A DNA stretch of 64,000 bases from Synechococcales cyanobacterium CNB (GTDB lineage: Bacteria; Planctomycetota; Phycisphaerae; Phycisphaerales; UBA1924): the NCBI GenBank assembly GCA_030263455.1, contig SZOZ01000011.1:124001-188000 (forward strand). Reading direction: 5' to 3'. A model generated the notes under the pieces. The model searched no databases. It was not told the origin of the DNA and was given only the letters and a program-made list of their open reading frames with translations. This document shows positions 34,901 through 44,065 of this stretch, piece by piece. A program made the translations under genes and the position numbers. Positions within the stretch are counted from its first letter, which is position 1. The number at the start of each line of letters is the position of its first letter.

Positions 34901-36253
34901 TCAGGACGGAACGGCCTTCTGCCGCTCGGTGTCCCAGACGAAGACCTTGTTCTGCCGGTATGCCTCAACGCCCATCTTGATGGCGACCATCGTCGCGCAG
35001 CCCAGCTCGGCGTTGCAGTTGGGCTGCGCTTCACCGCGGATCGCGTCGAGGAAGTTGCCGTTGGTGTCGCGGCGCGGCTCGCGGGCGACGGTGTAGGACA
35101 TCTCCCCGCTGGGTGGGTCGGGAACGAAACGCCCCCGTGCATCCTGCACCATGCCCCACTCGGGCAGGAACTCCTTGTTGGCGGCACGGAACTCGGGGAA
35201 CCAGGGCCGCTGCTCGCGCACGATCAGCCCGTCGGCGAACTCCATCGACCCGTGCTGCCCGCGGATGGCGAGCGACGGCGTCTCGTCGTTGGTCATCACG
35301 CTCACGAGCACGACGGTGTGCTCGCTCGGGTAATCCACCATGACCATCGAGGTGTCTGGGATGTCGCGCTCGTCTTTCTGAATGTACAGCCCCCCCGCGG
35401 CGACGACGCGGCGCGGGTACTCGCCGTCCGGCCCCCTGATGGCGAGCAGGAGCGGCGCGAGGACGTGGTACATCAGGTCCGTCGCCACGCCGCCGTTGTA
35501 GGCAAAGTACTTGCGGAAACGGAAGAAGTGATCGGGGTTCCACGGGATCTTCTCGGCCAGCCCGTGCTCCCAGCCGAGCCAGCGGTCCCACCACACATAG
35601 CCAGCGCCGGACGCGGCAGGTCCCGCGTCTCGGTCGATCCCCCAGTTGAACTGGAAGTCGCGCGAGTTCCGGCAAACCGCACCCTGGCTCCAGACCGTCT
35701 TGCCGATGCGACCGGCGGCGATCGCGTCACGCGCCTTCCAGGTGAGGTCGTCGCTCGCACGTTGCGGGCCGACCGCGAATACCCGCCCCGTGCGCTTCAC
35801 GGCGTCGCGGCACTCGATCGCCTGCTCGATTGTGTGGGAGAGCGGCTTCTCGCAGAAAACGTCCTTGCCGGCCTCCATCGCCTCGATCGCTATCTTTGTA
35901 TGCCAGTGGTCTGGCGTGGCGATGACCACCGCGTCCACGTCCTTGGAATCCAGCACCTCTCGGTAATCGAGCGTGCCGCTGGATTCGGAGCCGCCGATCG
36001 TGCCGATCGCCTGGTCGAGGCGCCTGCGGTACACGTCACAGACGCGCGTCACCACGACGTTGTCGGCTTCCGCCCTCCTGCGATAGTCGCCGACGTGCCA
36101 GCGGCCCTGCCCTCCGCAGCCGATGACGCCGAGGCGGATGCGCTCGTTCGCTCCGAGCGTTCGTGCCCACGAGGCCGCGGGCATGAGCGCGGCTCCGGCC
36201 GCCAGACCCGCGGTGAATCCGATGAACTCGCGTCGATCGATGCCGCTGCCCAT
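34901..36253 (-). CDS. Gfo/Idh/MocA-family oxidoreductase, Tat-exported
   Basis: A 450-residue NAD(P)-dependent sugar oxidoreductase with a Tat signal (Asp-Arg-Arg-Glu-Phe-Ile-Gly-Phe at about 6-13, then a hydrophobic stretch). It has the Gly-Cys-Gly-Gly-Gln-Gly Rossmann loop at about 45-50 and the Glu-Lys-Pro-Leu motif near residue 127. Planctomycete members of this type are commonly exported and are linked to oxidising glycosides at C3. The start at 36253 was set by the Tat motif, since the longer reading adds unrelated residues. It lies 21 bases upstream of the GH29 fusion gene and likely shares its transcript. Confidence 0.85.
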   Translation of the reverse strand: MGSGIDRREFIGFTAGLAAGAALMPAASWARTLGANERIRLGVIGCGGQGRWHVGDYRRRAEADNVVVTRVCDVYRRRLDQAIGTIGGSESSGTLDYREVLDSKDVDAVVIATPDHWHTKIAIEAMEAGKDVFCEKPLSHTIEQAIECRDAVKRTGRVFAVGPQRASDDLTWKARDAIAAGRIGKTVWSQGAVCRNSRDFQFNWGIDRDAGPAASGAGYVWWDRWLGWEHGLAEKIPWNPDHFFRFRKYFAYNGGVATDLMYHVLAPLLLAIRGPDGEYPRRVVAAGGLYIQKDERDIPDTSMVMVDYPSEHTVVLVSVMTNDETPSLAIRGQHGSMEFADGLIVREQRPWFPEFRAANKEFLPEWGMVQDARGRFVPDPPSGEMSYTVAREPRRDTNGNFLDAIRGEAQPNCNAELGCATMVAIKMGVEAYRQNKVFVWDTERQKAVPS

Positions 36254-36321
36254 TCTCGGCCTCCGTTCCGCCCGCCAAGGGGTTGTCCGATGGAACAGCG
36301 TACCGTCAAGTTGCCCCCGCA

Positions 36322-37317
36322 TCATCGGGCATGCTCGACTAGGACGCTGACTCCGGCGAATCGAACGGCTGCGGCCTTGCCCTCGATTTCGCCGAGCACG
36401 CAGACCGCCGAGGCGAGGGCATCGGCGGTCGTTGCGTCAGGGGCGATGACCGTGGCCGCGATGCAGTTGGTGAGGCCCAGGCCTGTTCGCGGGTCCACGA
36501 TGTGGGAGTACCGGACGCCCTCGATCTCGACGAACTGGGCGGTATCTCCCGACGTCGCTACTCCCGCGTTGGCCACGGTGAGCGTCGTGGCATCCCCGTG
36601 ACCCGTCCGGACCACGACCGTCCAACCCGCACGATCCGGCGGTGCATCTCCCGCGAGCAGGTCTCCGCCGAGGTCAACAAGAAAGCAGCAGACACCTTGG
36701 TCGCGGAGCACTTCGCCCACCCGATCCGCAATGAAGCCCTTACCGATGCCACCCAGGTCGAGCCTCATGCCGGGGCGAGCCAGCCTCACCGATCGGATAT
36801 CGCGGTGCAGCTCGATCCCCTGCCATCCCACGGTTCCGAGGACGCCTTCCAAGGCCTGACGATCCGGGAGTTGACCCTCTCGGCGTGCCTGTCTCCAGAG
36901 CCGTACGACCGGACCGACGGTCGGGTCGAATGCTCCCCCTGTGGCTTCGGAAAACCGTCGCGCAAGGTCCAGAACCCGGTACAAGTCCTCGCTGACGGGC
37001 ATGGCAGGTCCGCCTGCGGCGTCGCTGAGACGGTTCAACTCGCTTTCGAGCCGCCAGTCGCTGAGGCAGGCGTCGAGGTCCGCGATCCGCTGGAAGGCCA
37101 GAGCGGCGGTTTTCTCGGCCGACTCCCTTTGACCCGCGTAGAGCGTTATCCTGCACTCAACGCCCATGTGGACCTGAGCGAACTCGTATCGAGTCAGGGC
37201 GTCTTCGGATGCCGAGCGATCGGATGCAACCGTGGGCGGCCGGGCACCGCAACCCGAGAGCAACAGCGTGAGCAAGCACAAGCAGCAAAGGACCACCTGG
37301 ATTCGAGAGGGCATCAT
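36322..37317 (-). CDS. apbE: FAD:protein FMN transferase, lipoprotein
   Basis: ApbE attaches FMN to Thr residues of periplasmic flavoproteins such as RnfG/NqrC. The 331-residue protein has a signal with lipobox Leu-Leu-Ser-Gly-Cys (Cys23). Family blocks include Gly-Gly-Ala-Phe-Asp-Pro-Thr-Val-Gly at about 143-151, Asp-Leu-Gly-Gly-Ile-Gly-Lys-Gly near 197-204, Gly-Gly-Asp, and Ser-His-Ile-Val-Asp-Pro-Arg-Thr-Gly. Two adjacent ATG codons, 37317 and 37314, could start it. The first shares two bases with the divergent formylglycine-enzyme-like start, so both promoters must lie inside the other gene's 5' region. A flavin target is not encoded nearby. Confidence 0.88.
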   Translation of the reverse strand: MMPSRIQVVLCCLCLLTLLLSGCGARPPTVASDRSASEDALTRYEFAQVHMGVECRITLYAGQRESAEKTAALAFQRIADLDACLSDWRLESELNRLSDAAGGPAMPVSEDLYRVLDLARRFSEATGGAFDPTVGPVVRLWRQARREGQLPDRQALEGVLGTVGWQGIELHRDIRSVRLARPGMRLDLGGIGKGFIADRVGEVLRDQGVCCFLVDLGGDLLAGDAPPDRAGWTVVVRTGHGDATTLTVANAGVATSGDTAQFVEIEGVRYSHIVDPRTGLGLTNCIAATVIAPDATTADALASAVCVLGEIEGKAAAVRFAGVSVLVEHAR

Positions 37318-38137
37318 GGTTCGTTTCTGGAATCGTCTGACTGCGATGCTCGTGGGCTGCATCGCGGCTTCCATAAGCGTCGCGGGGGATCCGCCGACAC
37401 CCGGCAAACCCTTCAAGCAGGGTATCGAAGGCACCACGGTTTCGTTCGATCTCGTCTGGGTGCCCGGCGAGCGAGACAGCGAAGGCTTGTGGGTCAGCCG
37501 GACCGAGATGCCGTGGGACGTGTACGACGTCTTCACCTACGCCCTCGACCGCCCGAACCCGGAAGCGCCGGCGGACGGCGTGGCGCGACCCACGAAACCG
37601 TACGTCACGATGGATCGAGGTTTCGGGCACGCGGGCTTCCCGGCGATGTCGATGTCGTTCAAGAACGCGCAGGCCTTCTGCGACTGGCTGAGCGCAAAGT
37701 CCGGTCTCCACTACCGCCTGCCGACCGAGGCCGAATGGGAACGGCTCTGCTCCCAAGGTGTCCGTTCCGCACTCGAGAAGCACCCGCTCGACCATCTGGC
37801 CTGGCACGACGGAAACGCCGGGTACCAGACCCGCGCGGTCGGCACGAAGGCTCCGGACGCGCTCGGCATCCATGATCTCCTCGGTAACGTCGCCGAGTGG
37901 TGTGTGACTTCGGACGGCAAGGGAGTTGCCCGTGGCGGCTCGTACCGCGACGACGCGGAGATCGTCCGCTGCGACCGTCGCGAGGAACCAAGCCCCGCAT
38001 GGAACGCCAGCGACCCGCAGATTCCCAAGAGCGTCTGGTGGCTCGCGGATTGTCCGTGGGTCGGTGTGCGCGTGATCTGTGATCCGAATCCGAAGCCAGC
38101 GCCGGCAGCCGCGCCGGCCGAGAGGAGCGAGAAGTGA
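37316..38137 (+). CDS. Formylglycine-generating-enzyme-like (SUMF1) secreted protein
   Basis: A 273-residue secreted protein with a signal peptide (about 1-24) and a FGE-sulfatase/SUMF1 fold. It has a Val-Ser-Arg-Thr-Glu-Met opening strand, Tyr-Arg-Leu-Pro-Thr-Glu-Ala-Glu-Trp-Glu at about 135-144, and Asn-Val-Ala-Glu-Trp-Cys-x9-Ala-Arg-Gly-Gly-Ser-Tyr near residue 194-212. The copper-binding Cys pair of true FGE is not clearly present, so a non-catalytic or different oxidase role is possible. GAGAGGG precedes ATG 37316. It overlaps the next gene's GTG start (GTGA) and is the first gene of the plus-strand sugar operon. Confidence 0.8.
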   Translation: MVRFWNRLTAMLVGCIAASISVAGDPPTPGKPFKQGIEGTTVSFDLVWVPGERDSEGLWVSRTEMPWDVYDVFTYALDRPNPEAPADGVARPTKPYVTMDRGFGHAGFPAMSMSFKNAQAFCDWLSAKSGLHYRLPTEAEWERLCSQGVRSALEKHPLDHLAWHDGNAGYQTRAVGTKAPDALGIHDLLGNVAEWCVTSDGKGVARGGSYRDDAEIVRCDRREEPSPAWNASDPQIPKSVWWLADCPWVGVRVICDPNPKPAPAAAPAERSEK

Positions 38138-39471
38138 AGCCGAAGAGCGCCATGCACGTGTCGCGACGAGAGTTCGTCAAGACCTCCGCCGCGGCGGTCG
38201 CCGTCGGAGCGCTCACCACGCCCATCCTCGCCCACGCGGGCGGGTCGGACCGCATCAAGATCGGGCTGATCGGTTGCGGCGGTCGGGGCACCGGCGCGGC
38301 GGTGCAGGCGCTCCGCGCCGACCCCGGCGTCGTGCTCTGGTCGATGAGCGACGTGTTCAAGGACAGGCTCGATGCCTGCCATGCCAACCTGCGTGGCGCG
38401 ATGGCCGCACTCGACGAAGAGGAGAGCGAGGGAAGCACCCGGTGGCGTGACCGCATCGAAGTCTCTGAAGAGCGCCGCTTCCTCGGGTTCGACTCCTACC
38501 GGCACGTCATCGACAGCGGCGTTGACGCCGTGCTTCTCACGTCGTACCCGTGCTTCCGCGCGAGAGAGATCGCCTACGCCATCGAACGCGGCAAGCACGC
38601 CTTCGCGGAGAAACCGGTGGCGGTGGACGGGCCGGGCCTGCGTTCGGTGCTCGCCTCGGCGGAAGAAGCAAGGCGCCGCAACCTCGGCCTGCTTGTGGGC
38701 TTCTGCTGGCGGTACAACGCCGGCATGAGGGCGTGCTTGGAGCAGGTCAATGGCGGCGCGCTCGGCCGCGTCACCACTGTTCACACCACCTACCACACCG
38801 GCACGCTGCCTCGCCGTCCACGACAGGAGGGGTGGAGCGACCTCGAGTTCCAGATGCGGAACTGGTGGCACTTCACCTGGATTTCCGGCGATCACATCGT
38901 CGAGCAGGCGGTCCACTCCGTCGATCGCACTGCTTGGGCGATGGGCGACCTACCGCCGGCGCGCGTGACGTGCCTCGGCGGGCGCGCGGCGAGGTCCGGC
39001 CCTGAGCACGGCAACGTGTTCGACCACTTCGCCGCCGTCTACGAGTACGAGGACGGACGGAGGGCGTTCCACACCTGCCGTCAGATCGACCATTGCCCCG
39101 GCGACAACACCGACTATGTCTACGGCACCGAAGGGTCGGCTGTCGTGAACGGCTGGGCGCCGACCTACGTCGTCAAGGGCCTCGACGGCGCGGAGCGGTG
39201 GCGCTTCCGCGGGCCGATCAAGGACATGTACCAGGTGGAGCACGACGAGCTGTTCGCATCAATCCGCGCGGGCAAGCCGATCAACGACTGCACGCGAGGG
39301 GCGAACAGCACGCTGATGGCCATCATGGCCCGGATGGCGGCGTACACCGGGCAGACCGTGTCGTGGGAGCAGGCGTTGAACTCGCAGGAGTCGCTCATGC
39401 CGGCCGCTCTCGAATGGGGCGACCTGCCGACCCCACCTGTCGCCGTGCCAGGACAGACCAAACTCGCCTGA
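38134..39471 (+). CDS. Gfo/Idh/MocA-family oxidoreductase, Tat-exported
   Basis: A 445-residue oxidoreductase starting at GTG 38134 that overlaps the previous stop (GTGA). A Tat signal (Ser-Arg-Arg-Glu-Phe-Val-Lys-Thr at about 10-17) is followed by Gly-Leu-Ile-Gly-Cys-Gly-Gly-Arg-Gly-Thr-Gly for NAD(P), and the catalytic-region Glu-Lys-Pro-Val near residue 155. Length and Tat export match the dehydrogenases that make 3-keto-glycosides in this phylum. Another Gfo gene and isomerase-like genes follow in the same operon. Confidence 0.87.
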   Translation: MKPKSAMHVSRREFVKTSAAAVAVGALTTPILAHAGGSDRIKIGLIGCGGRGTGAAVQALRADPGVVLWSMSDVFKDRLDACHANLRGAMAALDEEESEGSTRWRDRIEVSEERRFLGFDSYRHVIDSGVDAVLLTSYPCFRAREIAYAIERGKHAFAEKPVAVDGPGLRSVLASAEEARRRNLGLLVGFCWRYNAGMRACLEQVNGGALGRVTTVHTTYHTGTLPRRPRQEGWSDLEFQMRNWWHFTWISGDHIVEQAVHSVDRTAWAMGDLPPARVTCLGGRAARSGPEHGNVFDHFAAVYEYEDGRRAFHTCRQIDHCPGDNTDYVYGTEGSAVVNGWAPTYVVKGLDGAERWRFRGPIKDMYQVEHDELFASIRAGKPINDCTRGANSTLMAIMARMAAYTGQTVSWEQALNSQESLMPAALEWGDLPTPPVAVPGQTKLA

Positions 39472-39489
39472 ACGAGAGGGGCGTGCCGT

Positions 39490-40407
39490 GTGATCGAGTG
39501 CGATGACATATCCCGGCGTGAGTTCGTCAAGACCTCTGCGGCCGCGGCAGCGGCGTTTGCCGCCTCGCCCGCGATCGCTCGAACGCAGGTCCGACCCGAA
39601 CGTGCGCGGCTTCGCAAGGCACTCAAGTACGGCATGATCGTGGAAGGGTCGAGCGTCATCGAGAAGTTCCGCATCGCCCGAGAGAGCGGCTTCGAAGGCG
39701 TGGAGATGGACTCGCCCGGAGGGCCGCCCGCCGACGAGGTTCGCCGCGCCAGCGAGGAGACGGGGTTGGAGGTGCCTGGCGTCGTCGATTCGGTGCACTG
39801 GAGGCAGACGCTCGGCGATCCGGACGCGGAAGTGCGCGCGCAGGGACGGGCCGCGCTCGAACAGGCGATCAGCGACTGCAAGGCCTACGGCGGCACGTCG
39901 GTGCTGCTGGTGCCCGCCGTCGTCAACAAGCGCATCGCCTACGCGGACGCCTATCAGCGGTCGCAGGAGGAGATCCGGCGCGTGCTGCCACTGGCGTCGG
40001 AACTCGGGATCACGGTCTCGTTCGAGAACGTCTGGAACCACTTTCTGCTCAGCCCGATCGAGGCGGCGCGGTACGTCGACGAGTTCGAGTCACCGAAGGT
40101 CGGCTGGCACTTCGATGTCGGGAACATCGTGAACTACGGCTGGCCCGAGCACTGGATCCGCACGCTCGGCAAACGCATCACTCGTCTCGACATCAAGGAG
40201 TTCAGCCGCCGCAAGCGTGACGAGGAGGGGTTGTGGAAGGGTTTCGCCGTTGAGATCGGCGAGGGGGACTGCGACTGGCCCGCCGTCATGGCGGCGCTCG
40301 GCGACATCGGCTACGAGGGCTGGGCAGCAGCAGAAGTCGGCGGAGGCGACGCGGAACGGCTTCGGGACATTGCGTCGAGAATGGATCGCGTGTTTACTGG
40401 TGGATGA
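39490..40407 (+). CDS. Sugar phosphate isomerase/epimerase-like TIM-barrel protein, Tat-exported
   Basis: A 305-residue protein with a Tat signal (Ser-Arg-Arg-Glu-Phe-Val-Lys-Thr) near-identical to its operon neighbours, then an AP_endonuc_2/xylose-isomerase-like TIM barrel. Metal-ligand type residues appear as Glu in Phe-Glu-Asn-Val (about 178), His-Phe-Asp-Val-Gly-Asn at about 207-212, Asp/Lys in Leu-Asp-Ile-Lys-Glu-Phe and a C-terminal Glu. Substrate unknown; such proteins isomerise or epimerise sugars or keto-sugars. GTG 39490 is the start. The gene lies 18 bases after the preceding oxidoreductase. Confidence 0.8.
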   Translation: MIECDDISRREFVKTSAAAAAAFAASPAIARTQVRPERARLRKALKYGMIVEGSSVIEKFRIARESGFEGVEMDSPGGPPADEVRRASEETGLEVPGVVDSVHWRQTLGDPDAEVRAQGRAALEQAISDCKAYGGTSVLLVPAVVNKRIAYADAYQRSQEEIRRVLPLASELGITVSFENVWNHFLLSPIEAARYVDEFESPKVGWHFDVGNIVNYGWPEHWIRTLGKRITRLDIKEFSRRKRDEEGLWKGFAVEIGEGDCDWPAVMAALGDIGYEGWAAAEVGGGDAERLRDIASRMDRVFTGG

Positions 40408-40410
40408 TGA

Positions 40411-40429
40411 CGGGGCCTGAAAGGCCCCG
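40411..40429 (+). terminator. GC hairpin between operon genes
   Basis: CGGGGCC (40411-40417), a TGAAA loop, and GGCCCCG (40423-40429) form a perfect 7-bp stem three bases after the isomerase-like gene stop. No T-run follows, so it is unlikely to be a strong terminator. It may be a REP-like element or a site that tunes expression of the downstream oxidoreductase gene. Confidence 0.4.
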
Positions 40430-40452
40430 CCCCACAGAGCAGGGAGCGAACC

Positions 40453-41724
40453 ATGAGCGCGTACACGAGGCGGGAGTTCGTCAAGACGTCGGCGGCGGTG
40501 ACGGCAGCGGCCGCGATGGCTCCGCTCGCGGCAGGACACGGGTTCTTCGCACGCGGGTCGGACACTATCCGCGTCGGTGTCATCGGATGCGGCGGACGTG
40601 GCACGGGCGCGGCGTTCAACGCCATCGAAGCCGCGCCGAACACCACCATCGTCGCCCTCGCCGACGTGATGCCCGACAGGGTCGAGTCATGCCGAAGCGA
40701 ACTCGCGAGACTCGGCGATCGCGTGCAGGTCTCTGACGACCGCTGCTTCACGGGGTTCGACGCCTATGAGCGTCTCATCCGTGACGGTGGCGTGGATTGC
40801 GTGATCCTCGCCACGCCTCCCCACTTCCGCCCGGCGCACCTGGCCGCCGCGGTTGTCGCGGGCAAGCACGTCTTCATGGAGAAGCCGGTCGCCGTCGACC
40901 CGGCGGGCGTGCGATCGGTCCTGGCGTCCGCGATGCTCGCCGAGCGCAAAGGCCTGAGCATCGTGGCGGGCACGCAGCGTCGCCACGAGGCCTGCTACCT
41001 CCAGGCGATGGAGCGAGTCAACGCCGGAGCCCTCGGGCGAATCGTCCACGCTTCGTGCTGCTGGAACCAGGGCGGCCTGTGGGTCCACGACCGCAAGCCG
41101 GCATGGACAGACATGGAGTGGCAACTGCGCAACTGGCTTTACTTCACATGGCTCTCGGGCGACCACATCGTCGAGCAGCACGTCCACAACCTCGACGTGG
41201 TGAACTGGGCCATCGGCGAGACGCCGGCCCGCTGCACCGCGCTTGGCGGGCGCCAGGCACGCACCGACCCGAAGTTCGGCCACATCTACGACCACTTCGC
41301 GGTCGAGTACGAGTACCCCTCCGGAGCAACCGTGCTGAGCATGTGCCGCCAGATCGACGGCACGCCGCCGCGGGTCGAGGAACGCATCTTCGGCGCGGAA
41401 GGCAAGGCGGTAACACGCCCCGGCTTCGCTGTCATCGAAGGTGCGAACGCCTGGCGGTTCCGTGGCGACAACCCAAGCCCCTACGTTCAGGAACACGTCG
41501 ATCTCGTCGCGTCGATCGTGAACGGGTCGGGTCGCAACGAGGCAAAGACCGTTGCCGAATCCACGCTCACGGCCATCATGGGTCGGATGGCCGCGTACAC
41601 CGGGCAGGAGGTGACGTGGGAGCAGGCTCTGAACAGCAAACTGGACCTGACGCCCCCGAGTTACGAGTTCGGGCCGCTGCCCACGCCAGAGGTCGCCATT
41701 CCCGGACGCACGCCGCTCGTCTGA
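40453..41724 (+). CDS. Gfo/Idh/MocA-family oxidoreductase, Tat-exported
   Basis: A 423-residue oxidoreductase. The Tat signal Thr-Arg-Arg-Glu-Phe-Val-Lys-Thr lies at residues 5-12, and the NAD(P) loop reads Gly-Val-Ile-Gly-Cys-Gly-Gly-Arg-Gly-Thr-Gly. Glu-Lys-Pro-Val is near residue 144. Overall it resembles the 38134-39471 product strongly along its length, including a Trp/Phe-rich His-Phe-Thr-Trp-type block and the C-terminal Ala-Ala-Tyr-Thr-Gly-Gln block, so the two are probably paralogues. It likely acts on another glycoside or stereoisomer. Confidence 0.87.
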   Translation: MSAYTRREFVKTSAAVTAAAAMAPLAAGHGFFARGSDTIRVGVIGCGGRGTGAAFNAIEAAPNTTIVALADVMPDRVESCRSELARLGDRVQVSDDRCFTGFDAYERLIRDGGVDCVILATPPHFRPAHLAAAVVAGKHVFMEKPVAVDPAGVRSVLASAMLAERKGLSIVAGTQRRHEACYLQAMERVNAGALGRIVHASCCWNQGGLWVHDRKPAWTDMEWQLRNWLYFTWLSGDHIVEQHVHNLDVVNWAIGETPARCTALGGRQARTDPKFGHIYDHFAVEYEYPSGATVLSMCRQIDGTPPRVEERIFGAEGKAVTRPGFAVIEGANAWRFRGDNPSPYVQEHVDLVASIVNGSGRNEAKTVAESTLTAIMGRMAAYTGQEVTWEQALNSKLDLTPPSYEFGPLPTPEVAIPGRTPLV

Positions 41725-41773
41725 TCGACTGTCACCAACGAACAGCGCAGGCGCCGCACCACGGAGAGAACGC

Positions 41774-42700
41774 ATGGAACGCCGGGAGTTTCTCGCATCG
41801 ACGGTCGCGGCCGGCGCGGCCATCGCGTCAGTCGCGACAGGAAGCACCATGACCACAACCAGTGCACCCGCGGGCCGGCGCGCCCCCTTCAAACTGAAGT
41901 ACGCGCCGCACCAGGGCATGTTCAGGCACCATGCCCCCGATGGCATCCTCGACGAACTCCGCTTCATGGCGGACCAGGGCTTCACGGCCTTCGAGGACAA
42001 CGGCATGATGGGGCGGCCCGCCGACGAGCAGGAGAAGATCGGCTCGCTGCTGCGAGAACTCGGCATGACGATGGGCGTCTTCGTCGCCAGCCCGTCAACG
42101 GCGTGGCGGCCTTCGTTCGTCCGCGCCAACAAGGACGACCGGGAGCAGTTTCTTGCCGAATGCCGCCAGGCCGTTGACGTCGCCCGGCGCTGCGGGGCGA
42201 AGTGGATGACGGTCGTGCCCGGCACGCTCGAACCACGGCTGGAGATGGGATACCAGACGGCCAACGTGATCGACCAGTTGCGCTTCGCGTGCGAGATTTT
42301 TGAGCCGCACGGGCTGGTGATGGTGCTCGAACCGCTCAACCCCTGGCGCGACCACCCCAACATGTATCTCTCGAAGATTCCGCAGGCGTTCGAGGTCTGT
42401 CGGGCCGTGAACTCGCCCGCGTGCAAGATTCTGTTCGATATCTACCACCAGCAGATCACGGAGGGGAACCTGATCCCGAACATCGATCTGGCATGGAGCG
42501 AGGTTGCGTACTTCCAGGTCGGCGACAACCCCGGCCGCGCCGAGCCGGGCACGGGCGAGATCAACTACCGCAACGTCTTCCGCCACATCCACCGCAAGGG
42601 CTTCGAGGGCGTGGTCGGCATGGAGCACGGCAACAGCCGCCCCGGCACGGAGGGGGAGCAGGCCGTCATCGATGCCTACCGGGCGGCCGACGGGTTCTGA
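41774..42700 (+). CDS. Hydroxypyruvate isomerase-like TIM-barrel protein, Tat-exported
   Basis: A 308-residue protein. A Tat-like signal (Glu-Arg-Arg-Glu-Phe-Leu-Ala-Ser) is followed by a TIM barrel of the hydroxypyruvate-isomerase-type branch of the xylose-isomerase superfamily. Expected metal ligands are visible as Glu in Val-Leu-Glu-Pro-Leu-Asn, Asp in Leu-Phe-Asp-Ile-Tyr-His, Gln in Tyr-Phe-Gln-Val-Gly-Asp and Glu in Gly-Met-Glu-His. It lies 50 bases after the oxidoreductase gene and 67 bases before the transporter gene. The physiological sugar is not defined. Confidence 0.82.
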   Translation: MERREFLASTVAAGAAIASVATGSTMTTTSAPAGRRAPFKLKYAPHQGMFRHHAPDGILDELRFMADQGFTAFEDNGMMGRPADEQEKIGSLLRELGMTMGVFVASPSTAWRPSFVRANKDDREQFLAECRQAVDVARRCGAKWMTVVPGTLEPRLEMGYQTANVIDQLRFACEIFEPHGLVMVLEPLNPWRDHPNMYLSKIPQAFEVCRAVNSPACKILFDIYHQQITEGNLIPNIDLAWSEVAYFQVGDNPGRAEPGTGEINYRNVFRHIHRKGFEGVVGMEHGNSRPGTEGEQAVIDAYRAADGF

Positions 42701-42766
42701 GTGAGGCTTCGTGGTACACTCGCGGCCCGTTGTCAATCCCGCCCGCACCCGTGAGGAAGTTCTTCC

Positions 42767-44065
42767 ATGACAGCAGCCCCATCGTCCCGTTCCGGCACGG
42801 CCGTCGCTGTGCAACTTGGCGCCATGATGTTCCTCCAGTTCTTCGTCTGGGGGGCGTGGTACGTCACGATGGGGCCGTTTATGAACGCGAGCGGAATGTC
42901 CGGCTCTCTGATCGGATGGGCGTATTCAGTCGGACCGATCGCCGCGATCGTTTCGCCGTTTTTCCTCGGCATGGTCGCCGATCGTTTCTTTCCGACGGAG
43001 CGCGTGCTCGGTACGATGCACCTGCTCGGAGGGCTGGCGCTTCTCGCGGCGCCGACGGCGGCCGGCGTCTCGCCTCAACTCTTCATCATCGCCGTGCTCG
43101 TGCACATGCTGCTCTACATGCCCACGCTCGGGCTGACGAACACGCTCGCGTTCCACAACCTGACCAACGGCGAGAAGCAGTTCCCCCTGGTGCGAGTGTT
43201 CGGCACCATCGGATGGATCGTGGCGAACTGGGTCGTTTCGTTCCTGGCACTCGACACGTCCGCCGGCATGTTCTACGTGGCCGGCGCGTCCGGGCTGATG
43301 CTCGGTGCGTACTCGTTCTTCCTCCCCCACACGCCGCCACCAGCGAAAGGCAAGGCGTTCTCCGCACGCGATGCGGTCGGAGCTGACGCGCTCGTCCTGA
43401 TGAAGGACCGCTCGTTTGCCGTCTTCATCATCTGCTCATTCCTCATCTGCATCCCGCTGGCGGCCTACTACGCCTTCGCCGGCCAGTTCGCGGGTGCGGT
43501 CGGTTTCGAGCGCATCGCCTTCACCATGTCCGCAGGCCAGATCTCTGAGATATTCTTCATGCTCGTCATGCCGCTCTGCTTCGTCCGGCTCGGCGTCAAG
43601 TGGATGCTGCTCATCGGCATGGGCGCGTGGGTCGCCCGGTACGGCCTCTTCGCGGGAGCATGGGACAGCGCGACCGGCAACCACCTGATGCCCATGGTGC
43701 TCATCGGCATCATCCTCCACGGCATCTGCTACGACTTCTTCTTCGTGACCGGGTTCATCTATACCGACAAGAAAGCCCCCGTCCACGTTCGCGGGTCCGC
43801 GCAGGGCTTTCTCGTGCTTGTCACGCAGGGACTGGGCATGTTCATCGGGGCGCAGGTCGCCGGCAGGCTCGTCGATCACTACTCAACCCCGGCTGCGGAC
43901 GGCACCACCGTCATCGCGTGGGACAAACTCTGGCTTGTCCCCTGCCTCTTCGCCGCGATCGTCATGGTCATTTTCTTCCTGTTCTTCAAGGATCGAGTGA
44001 CGGCTACACCGGCACAGGTCGATCGCACGCCCCTCGGTCCCGACCAGTCGGAGACCGCGGTGTGA
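42767..44065 (+). CDS. MFS transporter, nucleoside-permease (NupG) type
   Basis: A 432-residue inner-membrane transporter with about twelve transmembrane helices. It resembles the nucleoside:H+ symporter (NupG/XapB) branch of the MFS: Phe-Phe-Val-Trp-Gly-Ala-Trp-Tyr-Val-Thr in helix 1, Val-Ala-Asp-Arg-Phe-Phe in the first cytoplasmic loop, and Phe-Gly-Thr-Ile-Gly-Trp-Ile-Val-Ala-Asn in the middle. Homologues in planctomycete sugar clusters are thought to import (keto-)sugars. Its stop overlaps the next gene's GTG start (GTGA), so it was coupled to the now broken isomerase gene. Confidence 0.88.
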   Translation: MTAAPSSRSGTAVAVQLGAMMFLQFFVWGAWYVTMGPFMNASGMSGSLIGWAYSVGPIAAIVSPFFLGMVADRFFPTERVLGTMHLLGGLALLAAPTAAGVSPQLFIIAVLVHMLLYMPTLGLTNTLAFHNLTNGEKQFPLVRVFGTIGWIVANWVVSFLALDTSAGMFYVAGASGLMLGAYSFFLPHTPPPAKGKAFSARDAVGADALVLMKDRSFAVFIICSFLICIPLAAYYAFAGQFAGAVGFERIAFTMSAGQISEIFFMLVMPLCFVRLGVKWMLLIGMGAWVARYGLFAGAWDSATGNHLMPMVLIGIILHGICYDFFFVTGFIYTDKKAPVHVRGSAQGFLVLVTQGLGMFIGAQVAGRLVDHYSTPAADGTTVIAWDKLWLVPCLFAAIVMVIFFLFFKDRVTATPAQVDRTPLGPDQSETAV

